Source: Deltaproteobacteria bacterium
GTDB lineage: Bacteria > Desulfobacterota > Desulfuromonadia > Desulfuromonadales > BM103
DNA length: 64,000 nt
NCBI GenBank assembly: GCA_024636215.1
Contig: JAGXHL010000092.1
Coordinates: 76,713 to 140,712, forward strand
Reading direction: 5' to 3'
In this document: in pieces, positions 7,577 to 16,710 of the stretch
How the letters are laid out: every line of letters starts with the position of its first letter
Numbering within the stretch: the first letter of the stretch is position 1
Made by a program: the position numbers and the translations under genes
The notes under the pieces: generated by a model
The model's database searches: none
What the model was told of the DNA's origin: nothing
The model's input: the letters and a program-made list of their open reading frames with translations, nothing else

Positions 7577-7894
7577 ATGAGCGATCATCTAAAACTTCAA
7601 CTGAACAAGGAAGATCACTTTTTCGCCCAACAGGCTCAAGAACAGGTCAAGGCGTTACGTGAGAAAAACGCGCAGGAAGCCAACCAAAAGTATCGTGATG
7701 AACATGATTATCATTGCTTTCGCTGTGGGACAAAATCTTTGGTCGAAATTCAGAAGGGAGATGTCTCTGTAGATATTTGTGTGAACGAAAAGTGTGGGGC
7801 TCTCCATTTGGACGCAGGAGAACTGGATATTCTGTTTGAGAATCAGGCTTTCGTCAAAAAAGCACGAAAAAGTATTTTTGATGTTTTCAAATAA
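7577..7894 (+). CDS. zinc-finger protein of the zf-TFIIB type
   Basis: 105 residues. ATG at 7577 follows AAGGAG with a somewhat long 11-nt spacing. The first ~45 residues are a charged helix. A four-Cys zinc ribbon follows: CFRC near residues 47-50 and CVNEKC near 69-74, then GALHLDAGELDIL, which is characteristic of the TFIIB-type zinc-finger family. Such proteins are small cytoplasmic proteins of unknown role. It is followed 41 bp later by an exported small protein on the same strand. Confidence 0.75.
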   Translation: MSDHLKLQLNKEDHFFAQQAQEQVKALREKNAQEANQKYRDEHDYHCFRCGTKSLVEIQKGDVSVDICVNEKCGALHLDAGELDILFENQAFVKKARKSIFDVFK

Positions 7895-7935
7895 CTTATT
7901 GTCTGTTCAAAAAGATCTCGCAGCTTGAGGCTCAC

Positions 7936-8256
7936 ATGAAAACGTGCCGACAGAAACAATACGTATTTTGGGGTTTGATGTTTGGTTTGGCAATCATGAC
8001 AAGCTTGGTGATGCCGAAGACAACAATGGCAAAAGATGGTGACCAAAACCGCACTCGCTTTTATGGATGGGTAGAATCAGTTCCAGAGGGATTACACGGT
8101 ACCTGGATCATTGGTGGACAAAAGGTTATGACCAACCCACAAACTGAATTTGATCAGGAGGATGGTCCTTTGGTAGTTGATGGATGTGCCAAGGTCGATA
8201 TTCGCAATAATCTGGTGCACGAAATCGACAGTGAGCCACCTGGAGACTGTCGATAG
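7936..8256 (+). CDS. small exported protein with a DUF5666-like domain
   Basis: 106 residues. The N-terminus (FWGLMFGLAIMTSLVMPKTTMA) is a signal peptide with likely cleavage near residue 32. The mature domain reads RFYGWVESVPEGLHGTWIIG... GGQKVMTNPQTEF... CAKVDIRNN, resembling the beta-rich DUF5666 repeat, whose function is unknown. Two Cys (in DGCAK and GDCR) could form a disulfide in the periplasm. It probably shares a transcript with the zinc-finger gene upstream. Confidence 0.55.
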   Translation: MKTCRQKQYVFWGLMFGLAIMTSLVMPKTTMAKDGDQNRTRFYGWVESVPEGLHGTWIIGGQKVMTNPQTEFDQEDGPLVVDGCAKVDIRNNLVHEIDSEPPGDCR

Positions 8257-8279
8257 GTTTCGCTTAACGCTTTCCACCT

Positions 8280-8327
8280 CGCCTGCATGCACGCTCTCAA
8301 CCACGCCTGCATGCACGCTCTCAACCA
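8280..8327 (+). repeat. two perfect tandem copies of a 24-bp unit
   Basis: Units at 8280-8303 and 8304-8327 are identical (start CGCCTGCATGCACG). They lie just after the stop of the DUF5666-like gene. Confidence 0.8.
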
Positions 8328-8394
8328 AGGCTGACCAGATTGCTCCGTGCCGCCATGAACAGATAAATCAGGCTCCGGAGGACTCACCTGTTGT

Positions 8395-8561
8395 TAGCAG
8401 CTTGTCGGACTATTCATGAGCCGGCTGCAAATCCGGCTGTTTGACCCATATTTCAGCTCCTTTTTGGTCCATAGCTACGGCTATGAACCTGCAAATGAGC
8501 TATAATCTGTCCTCAAACATCCAAATTTTCGCTTCGGCCCGTATAGCCCGACAGGCTGCTA
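8395..8561 (-). mobile_element. MITE-like dispersed repeat family A, copy 1
   Basis: A 167-bp element with 19-bp imperfect terminal inverted repeats (TAGCAGCTTGTCGGACTAT at 8395-8413; the complement of 8543-8561 differs at two positions). Its reverse complement matches 63861-64000 almost base for base and 28037-28203 more loosely. It encodes no transposase. Its right part overlaps the 3' end of the minus-strand gene at 8513-8767 and supplies that gene's last codons and stop. Confidence 0.75.
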
Positions 8562-8767
8562 GGAGGTCCCAGGGGATTAATGGTGGTTTCGGCCTGTCGA
8601 CAGTGCTCGGCATTCCAATCGAAAATGCGTCCGAATGCTTCGACGATCAACCCGCTGTCACCACATGCCACAACTTTTCCTGCATACAATGACACGAGGT
8701 TTTGCACGAACCTGTTCTCGCCGGTCTCAACCTGCCGGCAAAGGCTGGTAAATTCATCTTTGTTCAT
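8513..8767 (-). CDS. small hypothetical protein whose C-terminus is encoded by a family A repeat
   Basis: 84 residues from ATG at 8767, preceded by AAAGGAGA at good spacing. The N-terminal ~65 residues (MNKDEFTSLCRQVETGENRF..., AGKVVACGDSGLIVEAFGRI) look like a genuine compact alpha/beta protein. The tail SLSGYTGRSENLDV is read from the repeat element that ends at 8561, so the original C-terminus was probably different. The family is not recognised. Confidence 0.5.
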   Translation of the reverse strand: MNKDEFTSLCRQVETGENRFVQNLVSLYAGKVVACGDSGLIVEAFGRIFDWNAEHCRQAETTINPLGPPSSLSGYTGRSENLDV

Positions 8768-9390
8768 TTCCTGTCTCCTTTTGTCAAACTTAAACGCCTG
8801 GCCCCTCCCCATGCAGTGTCATTGCACCCAGATTATGCAGAAAGCTCAACTCTTTGCATGCTCTACCAACAGTAGATATCGCAATTAACGAGCCAGAGGA
8901 GGATTGCCGATACCAGGCGGGCAAGCGCTTGATTTTACGCGTACTAATGGCGACTGAGGGGTACGAGGTGAAAAACCTGACGTCAGAGCCCTCCGTCATA
9001 TCAAACAGAACTTTCACATATGACAAATGATTGCAAAAAATGTTCGGGTTTTGACTCCCGGTATGAAGGGAATAGTGCTTCCGAAAAATGGTCTCCCTTT
9101 GACACACCACAGATAACTTGTACCATCCCGCCCCGGAGACGGATCGGATCGAAAACCACCCTCGAGAAGGCGCCATATCGCTAAAAATCCTTGTCGATAA
9201 AGTGGCATAATGCTATTTCTGTCCATCTCCTTTACTGGACAGCCTGAGTGGTGGATACCGAAGGCACCCTGCACTTCAGACCCGACGTCTATAGGCGTGA
9301 CGATCCTTTGGGCCAGACTCTTGCAACAGGATTGCATATCCTTAAAAATAATCCGGGCTTGCTCCAGACATAACCTGCTGAGGGATGACG
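8768..9390. other. 623-bp region without a supportable gene
   Basis: A plus-strand frame of about 50 codons ending near 9030 contains ILRVLMATEGYEVK, reminiscent of a decayed signalling protein, but it has no start or ribosome site. Other frames are short. No repeat or clear hairpin was seen. Confidence 0.35.
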
Positions 9391-10233
9391 ATGTCACAAG
9401 ACAGTCTTTTTACTCTGGCCACCCTGCCTAACAAGGCCATTGCCTCCTTAGTTTTTATTCTTCTTATCATCGTAATACGACTGCTTCTGGTCAAATGGCT
9501 CTCCCGGAAAAACGAATTGCCAACCGAGCAGAAGCGGCGCTGGCTGGTCCACAGCCGAAACATTTTGTTTCTGGCAGCTATCTCCGGTCTGATTTTCATT
9601 TGGGTTTATGAGTTGAAAACCCTGGCGGTTTCACTGTTGGCGATTGCGGTTGCCCTGGTCATTGCCACCAAGGAGCTGATCCTCTGCTTCAGCGGCTCGG
9701 TTTTGAGAAATGCCACCAGTGCCTATGACCTGGGTGATCGCATCGAGGTGGCGGGTCTGCGCGGGGAAGTGATGGATATCAATTTTTTCGGAACCTCTCT
9801 CCGAGAAGTCGGACCCGGCAAGTTCGGACAGCAGTATACCGGCAAATCGATCATTGTTCCCCACAGTCTGCTTTTGAACAATCCCGTGGTCAACGAATCT
9901 TTTACCGGCAATTTTCAACTTCACCTTTTTACCGTACCCTGGTTGGTCGAGAATGACTGGATACGTGCCGAGGCCCTGCTTTTGGAAGCAGCTCAGCAGG
10001 AAAGTCAGCCGAACCTGGAAAAGACCAGAAAACACATGAATTCGCTTCAGGTTCGTCATGGGATCGAGCCTCCAACGGTCGACCCGAAGGTAACCCTGGA
10101 GATCACCGAACCAGGGAAAATCAACTTCAAGGTCCGGGTCCCGGTCGCGGCCGACCGACTCAGCCGTACCGAGCAAGCAATCATTCGCAGGTTTCTTATT
10201 GCCTTTAATCAGGAAAGCCCGCAAAAAGAGTAA
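9391..10233 (+). CDS. small-conductance mechanosensitive channel (MscS family)
   Basis: 280 residues from ATG at 9391, chosen because GAGGG lies 6 nt upstream; an in-frame ATG at 9385 is too close to it. About three membrane helices fill residues 10-110. The conserved MscS beta-domain follows (LGDRIEVAGLRGEVMDINFF, then SIIVPHSLLLNNPVVNESF). The pore-helix region NATSAYDLGD lacks the Gly/Ala zipper of E. coli MscS, so gating may differ. Expected role: relief of turgor on osmotic downshift at the inner membrane. It stands alone and faces the convergent cyclase gene. Confidence 0.8.
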   Translation: MSQDSLFTLATLPNKAIASLVFILLIIVIRLLLVKWLSRKNELPTEQKRRWLVHSRNILFLAAISGLIFIWVYELKTLAVSLLAIAVALVIATKELILCFSGSVLRNATSAYDLGDRIEVAGLRGEVMDINFFGTSLREVGPGKFGQQYTGKSIIVPHSLLLNNPVVNESFTGNFQLHLFTVPWLVENDWIRAEALLLEAAQQESQPNLEKTRKHMNSLQVRHGIEPPTVDPKVTLEITEPGKINFKVRVPVAADRLSRTEQAIIRRFLIAFNQESPQKE

Positions 10234-10311
10234 GTCGTCTGCAAGGGAGCTTCCGCCGGGAGGTGGCTGCGGTTCTCATCCTGGGGATCAACGTTTTTTT
10301 CGAGCGACATT

Positions 10312-11163
10312 TCAGAGCTGCTGCTCTTTGTAAACCAGATTGTTCTTTCCGGATTTCTTAGCACGGTACATCAGGTCATCTGCACGCTTTAACGCTTCGT
10401 CAATGCAATCCGGAGCAACAGGAAATTCCGCAACCCCAACACTGAACCCGATTGGCCAGTTTTTCTCTGCAGCGACTTGAGTCAGCCTTTCGTGCATTCT
10501 ATCAAGCAGCACCTGAGCGCCAGCATGCTCCGTCTCGGACAGAAATATTGCAAATTCATCGCCGCCTAGCCGACCGATAACATCTGTAGTGCGAACACAG
10601 CAGGTTACAGTGTCTGCAACCTCCTTTAATACTAGATCCCCTTCAGAATGCCCCAACAGGTCATTAACCTCCTTGAAGTTGTCAACATCGATAAATGCAA
10701 GAGCCACAGGATGAGTATGCCGCCTCGCCAGATCTAACAAAGCCCCGGACTCCTGCTTGAATGCCCGGGCGTTCAGGAGCCCGGTAAGGCCATCGGTAAC
10801 AGCCATTTTTTTCTCAATGATCAGTCGCTTTTTCAACTCAACCAAAAGGGATGTTGTAACCAGAAAAAAACCGAGCCTAACCATCGTGTTCCAGGCCGGG
10901 ATGAAATCATTGCTGTAAGCATGGTTGGACATGATGTCGACTAATAGCCAAACGCTTGCAGAAAGTAAACAAAAGGCAAACCCGACCCATCTTTGCGACT
11001 GCCAGGAAACCACGATGATGGGCAACAAATAGAAAACAGAAAACGAAAGTTCGTAGCCAGTCACATGGTCCAATACTGCCACAGAAAGCAGAAGGACAAA
11101 GCCGATAACAGCAACACACGCAGCTGATTTTTTGTCCAGATAATTCATCAGGGAAATAAGCAT
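10312..11163 (-). CDS. membrane-bound diguanylate cyclase (GGDEF)
   Basis: 283 residues from ATG at 11163, with GAGAGGG just upstream; an earlier ATG at 11181 lacks a site. An N-terminal sensor of about four or five membrane helices (to about residue 110) is followed by a GGDEF domain starting VTDGLTGLLNARAF. The active-site motif is an intact GGDEF. It is preceded at the usual distance by RTTD, an RxxD product-inhibition site, so the enzyme should make cyclic di-GMP and be feedback-inhibited. No ligand-binding domain besides the membrane part is visible. Confidence 0.9.
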   Translation of the reverse strand: MLISLMNYLDKKSAACVAVIGFVLLLSVAVLDHVTGYELSFSVFYLLPIIVVSWQSQRWVGFAFCLLSASVWLLVDIMSNHAYSNDFIPAWNTMVRLGFFLVTTSLLVELKKRLIIEKKMAVTDGLTGLLNARAFKQESGALLDLARRHTHPVALAFIDVDNFKEVNDLLGHSEGDLVLKEVADTVTCCVRTTDVIGRLGGDEFAIFLSETEHAGAQVLLDRMHERLTQVAAEKNWPIGFSVGVAEFPVAPDCIDEALKRADDLMYRAKKSGKNNLVYKEQQL

Positions 11164-11565
11164 ATCCCTCTCGCATTTCATTCATTCAGGAACATAGAGC
11201 CCTGTTCATTGACTTTAATTGACTTTAATATCTTTGCAGGAAGAAAAGAATAATTTGTCTCAGTATGATATCAGAAGCTTTCAAATTTTGGGCGCTGAAT
11301 TTCGGGAACATGTTGGCTACGTCTATATTTCTTTCGAGCCCTCTTCTGCAGGAGAAACATGCGGACAAACTCAAAACATTATTGCAACCACTGTTCGGCC
11401 AAGTGCTGGACAGCGGTTTTTTATTGTCAAGTTCCAAATATTTTTTTGATGAGAAGGTATTCTTAAAAGACCGGAGCAACAGACTGAAAAAGAGGGAAAG
11501 TTGACCCAGGAGATTTACTCAGCGAAAATAGCCACTGTTACGAATCCAATGAATGGAACGTTATA
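11164..11565. other. 402-bp region between divergent genes
   Basis: It contains a short direct repeat TTGACTTTAA at about 11209-11228. A 79-codon plus frame (11265-11504) has no ribosome site and unconvincing composition. I assign no gene here. Confidence 0.35.
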
Positions 11566-12927
11566 ATGCTGGACATCTTGCAAACGAAATCAAAAAAGAT
11601 TGCCATCATAGGGACTGCCAGGGCGGGCAAGACTGTTTTTCTGACCTCTCTCCTCAATCACTTGATTGAACACAGCCGCTCTGAGTTTGTGATAGGAAAC
11701 GGGCTCGGGACACTAATCACCGATTTCAAACACAGAGAGATCCCCCCAGGCATTGGCGCTAAATTTAATTATGGCGCCTGTCGGGATGCCCTCGTCCACA
11801 ACGGCAAATGGCCGGAAAAAACCCGTGACACATCTCATTTCATCTGTGATTTCAAAAGAAGTGACTGGAAACTTTTCCGCAGCAAGCTACATTTTTTCGA
11901 CGTTCCCGGTGAAAGATTTGCTGATGTCTCTATCGGCAAATATGAAAATTATGCCGATTGGTCTGACCACATACTCGATTACATTACCTCTGATACGACA
12001 TACAGGACACTTTCTGAGCCCTTACTGAATGCTCAACAAGCTGGCAGTTCCATCTCCACCAGCGAGATCCTCAAGGCCTATCGCGAAACCCTTGCCAGTT
12101 ACTTTATAAACTTCAAACCGGCTATATCGCCCTCAACCTTTATCCTTGACCAGGATGGCAACACGCCAAAAAGCAAAACCAAGGAGGAGTTCTTGTCTGA
12201 AGCTCATTCCAGGTTCCTCGGTCTGCCTCCCCACAAAAACAAAACTCTGGAATTCGCACCATTGTCTTCAGACATGCGGGAGAAGAATGCTGCTCTGAGC
12301 ATAGCTTTTGAGCATGCTTATAAAAATTATCGCAAGAAAATTGTCCTGCCGTTATTGAAAGACCTCAAAAGCTCCAACAGGCTCATTATTCTCATTGACA
12401 TTCCGTCACTACTGAATGGCGGGGTCGCCATGTACAACGATAACCGAGAAATCCTCGAGAACCTTTTTGTTGTTCTGCAACCAGAATCATGGTTCTGGCG
12501 ACTGATGTTGATGGGAACCAACAAGGGCCCAGCCAAAATAGACCGGATTGCTTTCGTTGCCACAAAGTCCGACACCACCCATCCCGTTGATGTCGAAGAA
12601 GGCCGGTTATTAGATCTGTTAAGGCAGATGACGGAAAAATTTGCCTATTCTTTATCCGACGTTGAAGTTGAATGGTTTACCTGCAGTGCGGTCGTTTCCG
12701 CCAAATCTGCCGATGGGAACCAGGCAATGCGAGGAACTCTGGCTGAATGCCCTGCTGAGGGGGAGATTGTTTATTATGTCTCAAAACTGCCTGAGCGATG
12801 GCCACAAAACTGGAAACCAGGGGACTACAAGTTTCCAACTGTTCTGCCAAGAGTCCCGGCAAACAGGGGGATAGCCCCTGAACAACATGGTTTAGACAAA
12901 GTGTTCTCTTTCATCACAAAGGACTAA
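11566..12927 (+). CDS. ycjX: YcjX-like P-loop NTPase (DUF463)
   Basis: 453 residues. ATG at 11566 has only a weak upstream purine stretch. The Walker A motif is GTARAGKT at residues 16-23, followed by FLTSLLNHL. HFFDVPGERFADV near 110 resembles a G3 region, and IAFVATKSDTTHP near 330 resembles the TKxD G4 motif of GTPases. These and the length fit the YcjX family, stress-linked cytoplasmic nucleotide-binding proteins. In E. coli ycjX is followed by ycjF in the phage-shock region. Here the same pair occurs (next gene 3 bp downstream), with no psp genes nearby. Confidence 0.85.
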   Translation: MLDILQTKSKKIAIIGTARAGKTVFLTSLLNHLIEHSRSEFVIGNGLGTLITDFKHREIPPGIGAKFNYGACRDALVHNGKWPEKTRDTSHFICDFKRSDWKLFRSKLHFFDVPGERFADVSIGKYENYADWSDHILDYITSDTTYRTLSEPLLNAQQAGSSISTSEILKAYRETLASYFINFKPAISPSTFILDQDGNTPKSKTKEEFLSEAHSRFLGLPPHKNKTLEFAPLSSDMREKNAALSIAFEHAYKNYRKKIVLPLLKDLKSSNRLIILIDIPSLLNGGVAMYNDNREILENLFVVLQPESWFWRLMLMGTNKGPAKIDRIAFVATKSDTTHPVDVEEGRLLDLLRQMTEKFAYSLSDVEVEWFTCSAVVSAKSADGNQAMRGTLAECPAEGEIVYYVSKLPERWPQNWKPGDYKFPTVLPRVPANRGIAPEQHGLDKVFSFITKD

Positions 12928-12930
12928 ACA

Positions 12931-14118
12931 GTGACTGAACATGATATTTCTTTGAATGATCCTTCGCGAGAGGCGGCAGGAGTCAAAACCCAAACCGACG
13001 ATAAGTCAGACCCTGAAAAGCAGAGAAAACCAGAAGAGCAGAGAAAACCTGAGGGGCATCGACAGGGGGAAATACCCTTTGGGGTACCTGAACCCAAAGA
13101 TGTAACCGCCCGTCCGATGTCGAACCGCGAAAAAGAGAAGTATCGAAGAGAAGATTTTGCCGCTGAGCAGAAAAGGTTAGAGCGCCTCTCTGCACAGTTA
13201 TTCAAAGAGCTTAAAGGGTTTCAGCTTCCATCATGGCTTAAGCGGACATGCATTTGGGGATTGTTGGCAGTCGCTGCCGTGTTGATATTACTCCTGGTTG
13301 GCCAGGTTACTACGTTTTTGTCACAGCTCAAGACTCTGCCTCTTTGGTCTCAATGGCTCGTGGGAGCCCTTTTGTCTCTCGTTGCGCTTATCGTTTTGGT
13401 GCTTGTCATCAAAATCCTCCTGCTGTCCTTAAAACTTAAAAGAAATGAACAGATAAATTTCGCCGTTATTGAGGCCTTGAGCAAACGTGAAGAGTTAAGG
13501 AACCTTGCCTATGCGCGTCGCGTTGAAGCCGTCGATAAACTTAAAGATTATTTGAAAAGTTTTCCTGTTCAGAAAGAAGAGGCTTTCCTTGAAATAGGTA
13601 TGACCAGGGACCATTTTGCGAGTTTGGCTCGAGCGCATAAAAAACTACTGGACGGATCGCAACCATTGAGTTCTGACAAGTGGCTGGATTTGTATCGCGC
13701 AGGATTCCAACTGGCTCTAGACGAAACCGCTGCCAATATTCATAAATCTTACGCCAGGAGAGTTGCCCTTAAAACGGCCATATCACCCCTGCCCATGCTG
13801 GATACAGTCATTGTTCTTGGCTTAAGTCTAGCCATGGTGAAAGACATGATGACACTCTACAATCTCAAATTTGGGACAGTCGCAGCCGCCTATGTTCTGG
13901 TTCATGCAATCGGCCAGGCATATATCGCAGGAGAACTTCAGGATATCTCCGAATCGTTTGTAGACTCTTTAAACGATACTGTTGCAGACCATGTTGGTCA
14001 GGTCGCATCGACAATTACAACGGCCATAGGTTCAAAAACTGGCGAAGGCGTAGCAAACGGCATAATGATGTTCCGCCTTGGCAAGGCAACCAGGAAATTG
14101 CTTCAACCTACCCGCTAA
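12931..14118 (+). CDS. YcjF-like membrane protein (DUF697 type)
   Basis: 395 residues from GTG at 12931, with AAAGGA 8 nt upstream, starting 3 bp after ycjX. The first ~80 residues are highly charged and Pro/Lys/Glu-rich (KQRKPEEQRKPEGHRQGE). Two adjacent membrane helices lie at about 108-135 and 139-168. A C-terminal DUF697-like domain includes ISPLPMLDTVIVLGLSLAMV near 287-306 and VLVHAIGQAYIAGEL. It matches the known YcjX-YcjF pairing. The pair probably acts at the inner membrane, but its biochemical role is not established. Confidence 0.8.
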   Translation: MTEHDISLNDPSREAAGVKTQTDDKSDPEKQRKPEEQRKPEGHRQGEIPFGVPEPKDVTARPMSNREKEKYRREDFAAEQKRLERLSAQLFKELKGFQLPSWLKRTCIWGLLAVAAVLILLLVGQVTTFLSQLKTLPLWSQWLVGALLSLVALIVLVLVIKILLLSLKLKRNEQINFAVIEALSKREELRNLAYARRVEAVDKLKDYLKSFPVQKEEAFLEIGMTRDHFASLARAHKKLLDGSQPLSSDKWLDLYRAGFQLALDETAANIHKSYARRVALKTAISPLPMLDTVIVLGLSLAMVKDMMTLYNLKFGTVAAAYVLVHAIGQAYIAGELQDISESFVDSLNDTVADHVGQVASTITTAIGSKTGEGVANGIMMFRLGKATRKLLQPTR

Positions 14119-14210
14119 TCGATAAATTAAGAGTCGGCCACTTTAAAACAAGAAACTTCCAGGGCAGCCTGGCTCATGGATATTTGCATCCTGTTGGACA
14201 ACTCAGTCAA

Positions 14211-14295
14211 CAGTGCATAGCGACCAGCAGTGCATAGCGACCAGCAGTGCATAGCGACCAGCAGTGCACAGCGGCCAGCAGTGCATAGCGGCCAA
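14211..14295 (+). repeat. five tandem copies of a 17-bp unit
   Basis: The unit CAGTGCATAGCGACCAG occurs three times exactly and twice with one to three changes. It lies in the 475-bp gap after ycjF, which holds nothing else I can name. Because the copies abut without spacers it is not a CRISPR array. Confidence 0.85.
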
Positions 14296-14593
14296 CCGTG
14301 TGAGGGTGCGTATCATAGTCAGACTTGAAACCCGAGACACGACCTTCCCTACCAAACCCACTTGAAATTTCTCTTTCCCTTTTCCCGGGGCTCTCCTGCT
14401 TGCAATGCTGCAACCAACTGTAAAATAGTGCTTTTTTTTTCGTATGCGTCGTTGACTTACCATCTTTCTTTATGGCAATGTAACGATAGTTGCGGAAAGA
14501 CAACAAACTTTCGTCATCCTATGGAAAAGATATATACAACTAAAGGTTGAGAGATCACAAATTCTTCGCCTTCACAGGTAATAGAAATTCCTG

Positions 14594-15499
14594 ATGCTTA
14601 GTCCTAACTCTTCGCGGTATCTTAATTCTCCACGGTCTTGCGCAAAACCCAGCGGACTCCGTACAAGTTTCACACGTGCTTTGATTCTGCTCAGCTTGGT
14701 GTGGCTGCTGTCGGCAGCCAATGCTCTGGCGGCAACAGTTACCGACATCCCGGACGAATTCGGCGCAGTCGTCTTCCAGATGAATCACGATGCTCCAACG
14801 CAACTGTTTATTATTGCCAATAGCCATCGCAGCGTTGTCACCGGCGCCAATGGAGCCGAAACCCTCCAGGCGCAGATCGAAACCTTCCGCATCGGTGAAT
14901 GGCTGATCCGTCGTCGGCAGGTCGGCCTTCTTCTGCCCGAAGGGTTTTTCGGCAGCTGGACAGTTGCTGAGCCGGCAGCTATCTCTGATGTCGGTTTCGA
15001 CGGCACCACATTAGCGCGCTGGTTGAACGATACGTCAGAGTTTGTCAATGCCGAGATGCTCTTGCATAAATATTACGGTATCGATCTTGAGCAGATCGAA
15101 GATCGTGAACTCTATTACAATGTGCGGGAATCTTTAAGTGCCGGTTCAGAGGCTCCAGACAACATGGGAGCAGTGATCAACAGACGGCTCGAATACTTGC
15201 AGAAGTGCCGTTCGGCAGCCATACTTCAGGGTGTGCCGGCGGTGCTTGCGCAGGCCAGCCGCCGGGGCCACGGTGCGCCGGCTAGCGCAATGTTGACTAT
15301 CGGCTTGGCGCATCTGGGCGACATCATCGAATTCATCGAATCCGGCGAAATCCAGATTCCGGCCATGCGCGTGAGTGGAGCCGACTTTCCTGCCGTGCAG
15401 TTGCCGTTGGATCTTTTCAAGAGTCCCACCGGTATAACCGTCATCGTTCCCCATTCCCTTCTCAAAAAACTGCCGTCACCGCCACACAATCAGAGCTGA
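14594..15499 (+). CDS. exported protein of unknown function, possibly TIKI/TraB-like
   Basis: 301 residues from ATG at 14594; the ribosome site is poor, so the true start could be further in. A signal sequence (ALILLSLVWLLSAANALA) ends near residue 46. The mature part starts FGAVVFQMNHDAPTQLFIIA, then NSHRS near 76-80 and LLLPEGFFG near 112-120. TIKI-superfamily proteins (TraB, GumN, ChaN) use a similarly placed His and Glu, but the match is too loose to assign. LTIGLAHLGDIIEF near the C-terminus also resembles their GxxH region. Two Cys-free domains are likely. It is a single gene. Confidence 0.5.
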   Translation: MLSPNSSRYLNSPRSCAKPSGLRTSFTRALILLSLVWLLSAANALAATVTDIPDEFGAVVFQMNHDAPTQLFIIANSHRSVVTGANGAETLQAQIETFRIGEWLIRRRQVGLLLPEGFFGSWTVAEPAAISDVGFDGTTLARWLNDTSEFVNAEMLLHKYYGIDLEQIEDRELYYNVRESLSAGSEAPDNMGAVINRRLEYLQKCRSAAILQGVPAVLAQASRRGHGAPASAMLTIGLAHLGDIIEFIESGEIQIPAMRVSGADFPAVQLPLDLFKSPTGITVIVPHSLLKKLPSPPHNQS

Positions 15500-15785
15500 G
15501 CAACCAGGACAGTCCAACCCCCATTCCAGTATTTGCCTACCGTTTTCTACTGTTCATCACCTTTACAGTTGGTTTAAATTTCAACCCTAATATATTGTTT
15601 TTTCGTTCTTTTTGTTTATAGACTTCAATTTTCCTCCTGTTATAAAGAGATATCTAGGCAGCTAATCTTGAAGAAGTCACTCGATTTCACTGATGTCCTG
15701 TCTGGTAGTCAGGCGTGGGTGTCGTGACAATCAGTGTGCTGCGAAATTTAAACATTGGAAAAAAGAAAGCTTAAGGAGAAGTCTT

Positions 15786-16274
15786 ATGAAGAAATCGATT
15801 TTTATCACATCAACAGCTCTCGTGACATGTTTTGGTCTTGCTGGCCTGGCGATGGCTAGCGGCCAGGGTTGGAACGACGACAAATCCTCGGACAAATCTT
15901 CGGCGGTTGAGTCGGGCATGGAGTCGTCCGCCATGGAATCGTCAGGCCTGGCAACGATGGACCAGCAGCAAGAGGCAGCCTCTCTGAGTGAGGATCAGGT
16001 TCGCGAACTTCAGAACCTGCTGAAGGAAGAGGGCTACGAGGTCGGCAATGCCGACGGCATTATCGGGCCGGACACGACCGCAGCGATCCGTCAGTATCAG
16101 ACCGACCGCGACCTGGAAGTAACCGGGACGGCCAACGATAAGACCCTGCGTTCACTGGCTCCCGAAAGCGATCAGCAGGAGTTTTTCGGTTTGGCGCCGG
16201 AATTCGGTGAAAAGGATGATGGCATGATGCCTGAGAAGAATGAAGATGTCGAGCCTGTGAAGAAGGGTTACTGA
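15786..16274 (+). CDS. exported peptidoglycan-binding domain protein
   Basis: 163 residues from ATG at 15786, behind AAGGAGA; an upstream frame extension lacks support. The signal peptide (MKKSIFITSTALVTCFGLAG, cleavage after ...AMA) is followed by a Ser/Met-rich linker. The linker has repeated SSAxES units (GMESSAMESSG). A PG_binding_1 domain at about 70-130 contains LQNLLKEEGYEVGNADGIIG and TAAIRQYQTDRDLEVTG. A short acidic tail follows. It probably attaches to the cell wall in the periplasm and has no catalytic domain. A strong terminator follows 80 bp later, so it is monocistronic. Confidence 0.85.
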   Translation: MKKSIFITSTALVTCFGLAGLAMASGQGWNDDKSSDKSSAVESGMESSAMESSGLATMDQQQEAASLSEDQVRELQNLLKEEGYEVGNADGIIGPDTTAAIRQYQTDRDLEVTGTANDKTLRSLAPESDQQEFFGLAPEFGEKDDGMMPEKNEDVEPVKKGY

Positions 16275-16355
16275 TCTCAAGTCTGAAGGGCCCGATTGCC
16301 GGGCAACCTGGACAGGGAGCTGTTGGTCGCTCTTGCCCGGGACAATGAATGTCTG

Positions 16356-16386
16356 CGCCCCCGCAGTCTGCTGCGGGGGCGTTTTC
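16356..16386 (+). terminator. strong intrinsic terminator
   Basis: An 11-bp perfect stem (CGCCCCCGCAG / CTGCGGGGGCG) with a 4-nt loop runs into TTTTC. It ends the peptidoglycan-binding gene. The remaining 320 bp before the next gene show no feature beyond a purine-rich ribosome site. Confidence 0.9.
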
Positions 16387-16710
16387 TTTGCCACTGTAGG
16401 AACTTTGGGCGCTGGTTCGAATGCTGTCACGGCGGGTTGCGATGATGAGCCCAGTCCACAATTGTGTCAAAGCGTGGCACTTTCTGTGACATCCGAATGC
16501 TACTGTCACACAAATGGGTACAACAGTGCCGTCACATTCAAACCAGATCAGACCAGCTAAACCACTGAAAAAATACAACATCTCATTAATCAACGCGCCC
16601 TTTCCCGCAAGGCGTTCTGCACTGGCATAAGCATTGCTTTGTTTATTTACCTGCTATTAACCTGCTCCCCGAGCAAACAAACTTCTAAATATTTCAAGGT
16701 GCGAGTTTTT

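Noticed and set aside
8790..9176. 128-codon minus frame in the gap before the small MscS gene
   Set aside because: No ribosome site and no family-like motif; it overlaps the ribosome-site region of the neighbouring minus gene.
11265..11504. 79-codon plus frame before ycjX
   Set aside because: No ribosome-binding site and no recognisable feature. An overlapping minus frame of similar length suggests low stop density in an AT-rich gap.
14211..14295. Possible CRISPR array
   Set aside because: The 17-bp units are directly abutting with no spacers, and no cas gene is present.
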